Shown: positions 29,858 through 36,536 of the stretch, one piece after another | How positions within the stretch are numbered: the stretch's first letter is position 1 | Layout of the letters: every line of letters begins with the position of its first letter | Assembly (NCBI GenBank): GCA_013373105.1 | Contig: JABXIJ010000066.1 | Span: 1-36,536, forward strand | Source: Flavobacteriaceae bacterium | GTDB taxonomy: Bacteria; Bacteroidota; Bacteroidia; Flavobacteriales; Flavobacteriaceae | Reading direction: 5' to 3' | DNA: 36,536 nt | Position numbers and translations under genes: made by a program | Notes under the pieces: model-generated | Told to the model about the DNA's origin: nothing | The model's database searches: none | The model's input: only the letters and a program-made list of their open reading frames with translations

Positions 29858-32662
29858 TTAAAATTTATAGTTAAAGCCAATACTTATGTTAGTTCCTCTA
29901 TTGTAGCTAGACAATACAATGTCTCCTAGAGGTGTATTTTCTCTTACTCTTTCTATTTTAGGGTCTAGAATATTTGTAGCGTTTAAGTTTATTTCCATAT
30001 TATCACCTAGTCTGTTTTTCCAGATTAAGTCTAAAGTTGGTACAGACTTTTCTACAATATTACCTACTTGACCAGAACCTAAAGCATCAATTCTATCAGC
30101 AAAGTAGTTGAATACCACAGATACAATTGGCTTATAGTTTTTCCATTGAGTTGGACTATAGTTTAGGTTAGCATTTATTAAAAAAGGTGATGCACCTTGT
30201 AAACGTTCTGTTGGTCTGTTAAACGATGTTGAAAAAGATTGCCCTGTAATAGATGCATATAAATCTTGCTCTGTATGCATATAGGTGAAGTTGAAACCTG
30301 CAGAAAGTTGCGTTTCATCATCTTCGTTTTTTAGAATGTTTTTTCTAGCCTCTAATTCTAAACCAATAACGGTAGCTTTATCACCTGTTCTAAAGAAACG
30401 TTGTACACCAGTTGCATCACTAGCAATTACTCTGTTTACAGGATCGTTTATTTGTTTACCAAAAGCAGCTACAGAAAATAATTCGTCTCTAGTTATAAAC
30501 CACTCGTACTTTAAATCGATGTTGAAAACTTCAGAAAAAGTTGGGTTATCTAATAAGTCTGGGTTACCACCAACTCTTTGAGTTACACCTTCGTAAACAA
30601 ATGGAGCAACTTCTTTAAATTCTGGTACAGAAACTGTTTTACTAAAAGTAAAACGTAAGTTTTGATCTTCGTTTAAAGCATACTTAACATTTAAAGTTGG
30701 TAACCAAAATGTTTCTTTTGCATTTCTAAACTTTGGATCGTTTGGATTGATGTTAATTACATCGTAAGAAATATATTGCTCAAAAGATTCAAATCTAACA
30801 CCTGGAGCAATGGTTAATTTTTCACCAGCTTTTATAACACCTCCTAAGGTTAAACCATAAACGCTTAATTTACCAAAATATTCGTTTTCATTTCTACCAG
30901 GAAAGTTAGTTGTACCAAATCTGTCTGGGTCTACAGATTTAAATACCTCTGTATTGTATACTACACCAAAGTTTTGAATGTTTATAATATCGTCTAAATT
31001 ACTTGGATCTGCTACTTCTACATTTGGAGTTAAAAAGTCGTAACCATAACGAATGTTCTCGAAATTACGTGTTTTTCTTCTTCCATTAAATCCATAGTTT
31101 AGGCTAAAGTTATCAGACACAACATGTTCTAAATTAATTCTACTGTTGTATTCATAATCGATAATTTTCTGAAAATATCTTTGGTTATCGAAAACAATAT
31201 TGTTGTAAAAAGAAGCATTTGTGTTAGGATCGTTATCTAAAGCAAATTGATAATTTTCTAATGTCATTCTTCTTCTGTCTGGCTCATGTGCATACACATT
31301 GTTAAAACCAACACCCCATGTTAATTTATATGTAGGGTCTTCTTCATTTGCATCGTAAAAATTGTGAGTACCAGTTAATTGATTTACAAAAATTAAATCT
31401 TGGTTAAACTGAACGTTCATAGTGTAGAACCCTCTATCTGTATCTAAAATTGCGTCTCTGTTTTGCCCTTCACCATTTATACCATAATATCCTACTTGAT
31501 CAGATGAACTGTTTAAAAACAAAGAAGTATACTTTAACTTATGATCGTCGTTAATTCTTAATAAAGCATTACCCATTAATGTAGTGGCAGTAGAATATTC
31601 AAATTCTTCTGAGTTAGGATAGTTTACTTTAAAAACGTTTGTAAAGTCTACAGCTGGTCCTTGTCTATATTCATATCCGTTTTTAAACGAAGCAGCACCA
31701 AAAAGACTTAAACGCATATCGTTTTTAAAATCAAAAGATTTACCACCAGTTAAACCAATATTTAAATTGATTGGAGCTCCACCTTTTTCTGGATCTACAC
31801 CATGTGATAATACAACAGCAAAAGGGTTATGATAGTATCTTCTGTAAAAACCAACATGACCTGTTCCTTCCATTTTCATGAAAGATTTTCCAGCTGCTCT
31901 TGAGTTAATTCCTGTACCTACAGAAACATCAAAAAATCCATCACCTCTATATTCTTTAGAAACTATATCTACATTACCTGCAGCAAAGTCTCCAAAAAAT
32001 TCTGGTGAATAGGCTTTACTAATAGATACACTCTGTATAATGTCTGATGGAAATAAGTTTAAATCTATATTCTTTTTATTTACATCGTTAGAAGGCATTG
32101 TTAAACCATTTAACGTAGTATTTAAATACCTATCTCCTAAACCTCTTACATACACATTACTTGTTCCTTCTTGTTTAGATACACCAGATATTTTAGTAAT
32201 TGCAGATGCAGCATCACTTACTCCTTTTTCAGAAAGTTCTTGTGCACCTATACTTTCTTTAATAACAGTTGCTTTCTTTTGCTCTAATAATAAAGTTGTT
32301 TTCTTTTCTTTACTTGTAGTAGTTTTAATTACAACATCATCTAAAGAAACACCTTGTTCTGCAGACATTTCTTGATTTATTGTAATTGTTTGACCTGCTT
32401 GAATAGTAAAGGTTTTTTCTACAGTTTTATAACCTAAAAAGCTAAAAACAACTGTATGAGTACCTGCTGATACTTTTAAGGTATACTTTCCATCAAAATC
32501 TGTTGATGAACCATTAGTAGTTCCTTTTATTAAGACATTTGCAAAAGGTAGAGGATCGTTGTTCATCTCTTTGTCTGTTACAACACCTGTTAAAGTCCCA
32601 GTATTTTGGGCATTTATAAACTGACTTAATGCTATAAATGTTATCAATAAATATTTCTTCAT
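29858..32662 (-). CDS. TonB-dependent receptor with CarboxypepD_reg-like domain (phosphate locus)
   Basis: A 934-residue outer-membrane receptor. Signal peptide residues 1-18 (ending INAQ); carboxypeptidase-regulatory-like domain about 22-105 (GVVTDKEMNNDPLPFANVLIKG, VVFSFLGYKTVEKTF); plug about 125-250 (KISGVSKQEGTSNVYVRGLGDRYLNTTLNG, FFGDFAAGNVDIVSK); beta-barrel to the final Phe (GFNYKF). The plug signature GLGDRYLNTTLNG is shared by a broad group of flavobacterial receptors. There is no SusD; a beta-helix lipoprotein follows. It is divergent from a phosphate-type porin, and its promoter carries the phased array seen at the porin, PiT and small-RNA promoters. I infer uptake of a phosphorus-containing ligand under phosphate limitation. 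Confidence 0.88.
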   Translation of the reverse strand: MKKYLLITFIALSQFINAQNTGTLTGVVTDKEMNNDPLPFANVLIKGTTNGSSTDFDGKYTLKVSAGTHTVVFSFLGYKTVEKTFTIQAGQTITINQEMSAEQGVSLDDVVIKTTTSKEKKTTLLLEQKKATVIKESIGAQELSEKGVSDAASAITKISGVSKQEGTSNVYVRGLGDRYLNTTLNGLTMPSNDVNKKNIDLNLFPSDIIQSVSISKAYSPEFFGDFAAGNVDIVSKEYRGDGFFDVSVGTGINSRAAGKSFMKMEGTGHVGFYRRYYHNPFAVVLSHGVDPEKGGAPINLNIGLTGGKSFDFKNDMRLSLFGAASFKNGYEYRQGPAVDFTNVFKVNYPNSEEFEYSTATTLMGNALLRINDDHKLKYTSLFLNSSSDQVGYYGINGEGQNRDAILDTDRGFYTMNVQFNQDLIFVNQLTGTHNFYDANEEDPTYKLTWGVGFNNVYAHEPDRRRMTLENYQFALDNDPNTNASFYNNIVFDNQRYFQKIIDYEYNSRINLEHVVSDNFSLNYGFNGRRKTRNFENIRYGYDFLTPNVEVADPSNLDDIINIQNFGVVYNTEVFKSVDPDRFGTTNFPGRNENEYFGKLSVYGLTLGGVIKAGEKLTIAPGVRFESFEQYISYDVININPNDPKFRNAKETFWLPTLNVKYALNEDQNLRFTFSKTVSVPEFKEVAPFVYEGVTQRVGGNPDLLDNPTFSEVFNIDLKYEWFITRDELFSVAAFGKQINDPVNRVIASDATGVQRFFRTGDKATVIGLELEARKNILKNEDDETQLSAGFNFTYMHTEQDLYASITGQSFSTSFNRPTERLQGASPFLINANLNYSPTQWKNYKPIVSVVFNYFADRIDALGSGQVGNIVEKSVPTLDLIWKNRLGDNMEINLNATNILDPKIERVRENTPLGDIVLSSYNRGTNISIGFNYKF

Positions 32663-32684
32663 TACGGTTTTTATATTTCTGTGG

Positions 32685-32751
32685 CAAAATTGCGGTATAA
32701 GTTCAACATCTAGGTTACCTGTAAATTAACCTTGTATTAAAGAAATATTAG
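32685..32751 (-). promoter_or_regulatory. Promoter with Pho-box-like array for the second receptor operon
   Basis: Minus-strand units starting every 11 bases at 32751, 32740, 32729, 32718 and 32707 read CTAATA, TTAATA, TTAATT, GTAACC and GTTGAA. The -7 element CAATTTTG (32692-32685) matches TAnnTTTG at 7 of 8 positions, and its last base is 22 bases from the start of the last unit. The leader would be about 16 bases. The units are more degenerate than at the porin. Confidence 0.45.
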
Positions 32752-32776
32752 TAAATTGAAAAAATGACGTATTTCG

Positions 32777-32832
32777 TTAACTGTAATTTAAAGTAGTCTA
32801 AACATTTATTTAAAATCTTGCGATTAGTTTTG
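32777..32832 (+). promoter_or_regulatory. Promoter with four-unit Pho-box-like array for a small RNA
   Basis: Four consecutive 11-bp units begin at 32777, 32788, 32799 and 32810: TTAACTGTAAT, TTAAAGTAGTC, TAAACATTTAT, TTAAAATCTTG. An exact -7 element TAGTTTTG follows at 32825-32832. The last unit starts 22 bases before the end of the -7 element, exactly as at the porin promoter. No protein gene starts behind it; the transcript would end at the hairpin at 32891-32917. Confidence 0.6.
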
Positions 32833-32838
32833 TTGCAC

Positions 32839-32917
32839 TTCTTATGAAGTTTATATATTACTGGTTTTTGTCAACAGTAAATTATAATAACTGCCTTTTT
32901 TAAAAGGCAGTTTTTTT
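32839..32917 (+). ncRNA. Candidate small RNA of about 80 bases under phosphate-type control
   Basis: A transcript started by the -7 element at 32825-32832 would begin near 32838-32840 and stop at the T7 run ending at 32917. It can fold into a 5' hairpin ACTTC-TTAT-GAAGT (32837-32850), a middle stem TTACTG/CAGTAA (32858-32880, 11-base loop) and the terminator stem. It is too short for a usual gene, but a 19-codon frame (ATG 32844, stop 32901-32903) is present, so a peptide-coding RNA is not excluded. The start site is predicted, not measured. It could act on porin, receptor or other phosphate mRNAs. Confidence 0.5.
32891..32917 (+). terminator. Strong rho-independent terminator upstream of the porin
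   Basis: CTGCCTTTT (32891-32899) pairs with AAAAGGCAG (32902-32910) and runs straight into T7 (32911-32917). On the plus strand no protein gene precedes it, and it stands before the porin promoter array, so it must end a separate short transcript or shield the porin from it. Confidence 0.92.
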
Positions 32918-32925
32918 ATCTACAA

Positions 32926-32970
32926 ATAACATTAGTTTAACATTAGCTTAACATTGTCTCAAGTTCTTTG
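32926..32970 (+). promoter_or_regulatory. Porin promoter with three-unit Pho-box-like array
   Basis: Three near-identical 11-bp direct repeats begin at 32926, 32937 and 32948: ATAACATTAGT, TTAACATTAGC, TTAACATTGTC. A -7-type TTTG ends at 32970 (GTTCTTTG, 6 of 8 matches), 22 bases after the start of the third unit. The ATG follows at 32992, giving a leader of about 15 bases. Repeats of TTAACA every 11 bases are the PhoP-box pattern of Bacillus subtilis, and 11-bp phasing is also that of the E. coli Pho box. Confidence 0.7.
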
Positions 32971-32991
32971 CAGCGACAAAAACTAGTACTT

Positions 32992-34191
32992 ATGAACCGA
33001 AAAATCATGCTTATTTGCATAAGCATATTTGTATTATTCCCTATAATTGGTCAAGAGAAAAACTCCCCAAAATTTGGTAAAGGATTATTTAATTTAGTAG
33101 GAAAAGATAGTTCTTGGACCATGAAAGTAGGACTAAGGTTTCAAACATTAGCAATTTCTACTTGGGATATAAATAATGGATTACAAAACAATGCAACTTC
33201 AATGTTAATTAGAAGATCTCGACTAAAATTTGATGGTTATGCATTTTCTCCTAAACTAAAATACAAGTTAGAACTTGGTTTATCTAATAGAGATAAATCT
33301 GGAGGTTCTGCTTATACTGGAAACACACCCAGACAAGTTATGGATGCTGTTTTAAAATGGAATTTTTCAGGTAACTGGGTATTATGGTTTGGACAAACAA
33401 AATTACCAGGTAACAGAGAACGTGTAATTTCTTCTGCTGATTTACAACAAGTAGATCGATCGTTGTTAAATAGTAGGTTTAATATAGATCGTGATATAGG
33501 TTTTCAATTACGTCACAAATTCAATTTAAGCAAGAATTTTTTAGTTAAAGAAATTTTTGCTTTATCACAAGGAGAAGGTAGAAATGTTACCACTGGTAAT
33601 GAGGGTGGATATCAATATACATCAAGAATAGAATTATTCCCATTTGGAGATTTTAAGAGTAAAGGTGATTATAAAGGAAGTGATTTAAAATTTGAAGAAA
33701 CACCAAAATTATCTTTAGCTTTTAGTTATGATATAAATAAAGATGCTGTTAGAAATAGAAGTAACATGGGGTCTTATATGATTAATGACACAGGACTTTA
33801 TTCTACTGATATTTCAACAGTATTTATAGACGCTATGTTAAAGTACAAAGGATTTTCTTTTATGGGTGAATACGCTAATAGAACTGCTGAAGATGCATTT
33901 GCTAAAAACTCTGATGGTTCTCTTACTGGAGATTTAGTTCTTGTAGGTAATGGTTTAAATCTTCAAACAGGTTACTTATTAACAAAAACATTAGAACTTT
34001 CTTTAAGATATACTAATATTTCCTACGATAAAAAAGTAATAACAAGGGGAAATGAAAATGAATATACCTTAGGTGTTTCTAAATATATTAGTGGACATAA
34101 ATTAAAAATTCAGTCTGATGTTAGTTATACTGATAATGAATTAATAGACAATAGATTAATGTGTAGGTTACAGGTAGACATACATTTCTAA
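32992..34191 (+). CDS. Phosphate-selective porin (OprO/OprP family)
   Basis: An outer-membrane beta-barrel of 399 residues that would let phosphate or other anions across the outer membrane. The start is ATG 32992 (MNRKIMLICISIFVLFPIIG, a signal peptide ending IIGQ). A TTG 24 bases upstream is in frame but is part of the promoter. The mature chain shows repeated amphipathic strands: MKVGLRFQTLAIS, LIRRSRLKFDGYAFSPKLKYKLELGLSNRD, WVLWFGQTKLPGNRERVISS, and a last strand ending HF. These are typical of the OprP-like group in Bacteroidota. The phased TTAACA promoter and the phosphate transporter 73 bases downstream support phosphate as substrate. Confidence 0.88.
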   Translation: MNRKIMLICISIFVLFPIIGQEKNSPKFGKGLFNLVGKDSSWTMKVGLRFQTLAISTWDINNGLQNNATSMLIRRSRLKFDGYAFSPKLKYKLELGLSNRDKSGGSAYTGNTPRQVMDAVLKWNFSGNWVLWFGQTKLPGNRERVISSADLQQVDRSLLNSRFNIDRDIGFQLRHKFNLSKNFLVKEIFALSQGEGRNVTTGNEGGYQYTSRIELFPFGDFKSKGDYKGSDLKFEETPKLSLAFSYDINKDAVRNRSNMGSYMINDTGLYSTDISTVFIDAMLKYKGFSFMGEYANRTAEDAFAKNSDGSLTGDLVLVGNGLNLQTGYLLTKTLELSLRYTNISYDKKVITRGNENEYTLGVSKYISGHKLKIQSDVSYTDNELIDNRLMCRLQVDIHF

Positions 34192-34197
34192 TTAAAA

Positions 34198-34242
34198 TTA
34201 ATGTAATGGTAACATACGCTTTAGTTCGTATATTTAAATTTG
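34198..34242 (+). promoter_or_regulatory. PiT promoter with Pho-box-like array
   Basis: Units at 34198, 34209 and 34220 read TTAATGTAATG, GTAACATACGC and TTTAGTTCGTA. An exact -7 element TAAATTTG lies at 34235-34242, and the third unit starts 22 bases before its last base. So PiT has its own promoter in addition to possible read-through from the porin. Confidence 0.5.
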
Positions 34243-34264
34243 CAAATTAATAATAAAAGAAAAA

Positions 34265-36514
34265 ATGGGAGATCCATATATTTTAATGCTTGTTGCGTTA
34301 GCTGTTTTAGCATTAGTAGACCTTGTTGTTGGGGTTAGTAATGACGCTGTTAACTTCTTAAATTCTGCTATAGGTTCTAAAGCAATTTCTATAAAAAACA
34401 TAATGATTATTGCTAGTATTGGAGTCTTTATGGGTGCTATTACTTCTAGTGGTATGATGGAGGTAGCTCGAAAAGGAATATTTAATCCAAACATGTTTAT
34501 GTTTCAAGATATCATGTTCATTTTTATGGCTGTAATGATTACAGATATCTTATTATTAGATTTATTCAACTCCCTTGGTATGCCAACTTCTACAACTGTT
34601 TCTATAGTTTTTGAATTACTTGGTGCAGCAGTTTGTATTTCATTATTAAAAATATCTTCAAATGACAATCAAACTCTTGTTGATTTATGGAGTTACATTA
34701 ACCATGAAAAAGCATTACAAATTATAAACGGAATTTTACTTTCTGTTGTGGTGGCCTTTTCTGTTGGTGCTATTGTTCAATTTATTTCAAGGATAATCTA
34801 TTCTTTTAATTTTGAAACTAAAGCAAGTTATGTTAATGCTACTTTTGGTGGTTTTGCTATTACTGCAATTACTTATTTTATTATTATAAAAGGTCTAAAA
34901 GGAACACCATTTTATGGTAACGTAAAACCTATTGTAGAAGGTAATACATTATTAATAATTGTAGGAAGTTTTATTACATGGTCTTTGCTTTCTCAAGTTT
35001 TAATAAAAGCTTTTAAAATTAACATCTTAAAATTAATTATTGGTGTTGGTACCTTTTCATTAGCGATGGCTTTTTCAGGAAATGATTTAGTAAATTTTGT
35101 TGGAGTACCAATTGCTGCCTGGAATTCTTTTCAAGTTTGGGAAGCTTCAGGTGTGGCTGCAGATGCTTTTTCTATGGGTGTATTATCGAAAAAAGTGCCA
35201 TCTAATATCTGGTTATTATTACTAGCTGGTGGTATAATGGTAATTACCTTATGGACATCTAGTAAGGCTCAAAACGTAATTAAAACTGGTATAGATTTAT
35301 CTAGACAAGGAGATGGTGATGAGAAGTTTCAAGCTAATGCCTTATCTAGATTAGTTGTTAGAGCTTCAATGGCTATAAATACTGGTATTTCTTACGTAGT
35401 TCCTAATTCTGCCTTAAATTATATAGATGCTAAATTTCAAAAACCTGAAATAAAAATTAATAAAGATAAAACATATGTTCAACCTGCATTTGACTTGGTT
35501 AGAGCGTCTGTAAACCTTATTGTAGCTGGTATTTTAATTTCTATTGCTACCTCTTTAAAATTACCATTATCTACAACTTATGTAACATTTATGGTAGCTA
35601 TGGGTACTTCTTTAGCAGATAGAGCATGGGGAAGAGAAAGCGCTGTATTTAGAGTAGCAGGTGTAATTAATGTTATTGGTGGTTGGTTTTTAACAGCTAT
35701 TACTGCATTTTTAGTTTCTGCATTAGTGGCTTATTTAATTAGTTGGGATTTATTTATGATTCCAATATTATTACTAATTGTTACTATTTTAATTGCAAGA
35801 AATACAGTAATACATAGAAAAAAATCTAAAGAAGAAAAGAAACAAGAATATATAGAAAGAACAGATTTAATTACAATTAATGGTGTAATTGAAGAAAGTT
35901 CTGACCATATTGCTGAAGTAGCTACTAGAGTGAATAAGTTATACACTAACGTAGTAAAAGATCTAGCAAATCATGATTTAAATAAATTACGTAAAACAGA
36001 TAAACATGTTGCAAAACTTAACAAAGAAATTGATGAGTTAAAAGATGGTGTGTTTTACTTTATTAAATCTTTAGATGAAACTTCTGTACCTGCTAGTAGA
36101 TTTTATATTATGGTATTAGGGTATTTACAAGATGCTGCTCAATCTATTAGTTATATTTCTAAAGCTAGTTATAAGCATGTAAATAATAATCATAAAAATC
36201 TTAAAAAAGAGCAAATAAAAGATTTAAGTGCTATAGACGAAGAATTAGATAAGTTATTAATTAAAGTTTCAAATGTTTTTACTAAAAGAGACTTCGATAA
36301 ATTAAATCAAATTTTAATTGATAAAAGAACCTTATTTACTAATGTTACATTAACTATAGAAAAACAAGTTGCTAGAATTAGAACTGAAGAAACGAGTCCG
36401 AAAAACACAACACTTTATTTTAGTTTATTATTAGAAACAAAAGATTTAATTTCTGCGTTAATGAATTTATTAGAAACGTATGAAGAGTTTCATTTAACCA
36501 CCAAAAAACACTAA
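34265..36514 (+). CDS. PiT-family inorganic phosphate transporter with C-terminal PhoU-like domain
   Basis: A 749-residue inner-membrane phosphate:cation symporter. Both PiT signature repeats are present: VGVSNDAVNFLNSAIGS at about residues 22-38 and AFSGNDLVNFVGVPIAAW near 270, among about ten to twelve helices. A large inner loop (about 345-400) joins the halves; LPLSTTYVTFMVAMG lies in the second. Simple PiT proteins have about 400-500 residues; here about 200 more follow residue 545, an all-helical cytoplasmic region (EESSDHIAEVATRVNKLYTNVVKDL, then YLQDAAQSISYISKASYKHVNNNHK) like PhoU/DUF47. The fusion suggests built-in control of transport by phosphate state. The gene follows the porin and has its own -7 element; 22 bases of unassigned sequence follow to the window edge. 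Confidence 0.93.
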   Translation: MGDPYILMLVALAVLALVDLVVGVSNDAVNFLNSAIGSKAISIKNIMIIASIGVFMGAITSSGMMEVARKGIFNPNMFMFQDIMFIFMAVMITDILLLDLFNSLGMPTSTTVSIVFELLGAAVCISLLKISSNDNQTLVDLWSYINHEKALQIINGILLSVVVAFSVGAIVQFISRIIYSFNFETKASYVNATFGGFAITAITYFIIIKGLKGTPFYGNVKPIVEGNTLLIIVGSFITWSLLSQVLIKAFKINILKLIIGVGTFSLAMAFSGNDLVNFVGVPIAAWNSFQVWEASGVAADAFSMGVLSKKVPSNIWLLLLAGGIMVITLWTSSKAQNVIKTGIDLSRQGDGDEKFQANALSRLVVRASMAINTGISYVVPNSALNYIDAKFQKPEIKINKDKTYVQPAFDLVRASVNLIVAGILISIATSLKLPLSTTYVTFMVAMGTSLADRAWGRESAVFRVAGVINVIGGWFLTAITAFLVSALVAYLISWDLFMIPILLLIVTILIARNTVIHRKKSKEEKKQEYIERTDLITINGVIEESSDHIAEVATRVNKLYTNVVKDLANHDLNKLRKTDKHVAKLNKEIDELKDGVFYFIKSLDETSVPASRFYIMVLGYLQDAAQSISYISKASYKHVNNNHKNLKKEQIKDLSAIDEELDKLLIKVSNVFTKRDFDKLNQILIDKRTLFTNVTLTIEKQVARIRTEETSPKNTTLYFSLLLETKDLISALMNLLETYEEFHLTTKKH

Positions 36515-36536
36515 AACCATAAACCAAGGTTAAATA

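Noticed and set aside
34198..34242. Read the PiT, second receptor and porin arrays as simple AT-rich chance
   Set aside because: Single TTAA cores are expected by chance, but 11-bp phasing plus the same 22-base distance at five promoters and an identical 11-mer at two of them argue against it. I kept moderate confidence because no statistics could be run.
1..36536. CRISPR array, insertion sequence, prophage, tRNA or rRNA
   Set aside because: No regularly spaced repeats beyond the 11-bp promoter units, no transposase or integrase, no terminal inverted repeats and no tRNA-like cloverleaf were seen on either strand.

Overview
The window is a 36.5 kb piece of an AT-rich chromosome from a member of the Bacteroidota, almost certainly class Flavobacteriia. 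The evidence is the gliding genes gldE and gldD behind ssb and mutY, the ftsX-DUF3098-uppP-truB block, TonB-dependent receptors with an N-terminal carboxypeptidase-regulatory-like domain, and Bacteroidota-type -7 promoter elements (TAnnTTTG) in front of many genes. The genus cannot be fixed from this sequence. There is no tRNA, rRNA, insertion sequence, phage or CRISPR array. Coding density is very high, and the only gene-free stretch above 300 bases (32663-32991) is packed with regulatory DNA.

Layout. 1-3701: end of a universal stress protein, then a minus-strand block truB, uppP, DUF3098 protein, ftsX, with methylmalonyl-CoA epimerase upstream. 3768-9119: a TonB-dependent receptor plus DUF5689 lipoprotein (minus), divergent from a secreted endonuclease/phosphatase-fold enzyme (plus). 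9200-11323: RNase G/E, a 29-residue very basic protein and HU (minus). 11455-14857: mutY, ssb, gldE, gldD (plus). 14847-22440: a tight minus-strand run of waaA, two YeeE/YedE half-permeases, moaA, moeA, moaC, an unknown membrane protein, mobA and moeB-rhodanese. 22628-23420: rplU-rpmA (minus). 23685-27070: two M16 peptidase-family genes (plus). 27106-28514: an EamA transporter (minus) and a Cys-rich HMA lipoprotein (plus). 28587-36514: a second TonB-dependent receptor with a beta-helix lipoprotein (minus), divergent from a phosphate-type porin and a PiT phosphate transporter with a PhoU-like tail (plus).

How the genes work together. The right end reads as a phosphate-acquisition locus: outer-membrane porin, inner-membrane PiT-PhoU transporter, and a divergent outer-membrane receptor with a surface lipoprotein. 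Reading the promoters by eye, I find 11-bp-phased TTAACA-like units in front of the porin, PiT, the second receptor and a short gene-free transcript (about 32839-32917), and also in front of the first receptor-DUF5689 operon next to the secreted nuclease. In all five cases the array is in the same register with the -7 element: one unit begins exactly 22 bases before the last base of that element. This resembles PhoB/PhoP boxes known from other bacteria. It suggests one phosphate-starvation regulon in this window, with a probable small RNA and a receptor/nuclease cluster that may scavenge phosphorus from extracellular nucleic acid. That regulon is the main candidate for something undescribed; it is inference from sequence pattern, not proof.

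Other notable points are the molybdenum-cofactor operon that starts with an LPS gene and sulfur-permease halves but has no moaD or moaE, a 20-bp promoter block identical between HU and rplU, three hairpins in the RNase G leader, and an L21 ribosomal protein with an added C-terminal domain.
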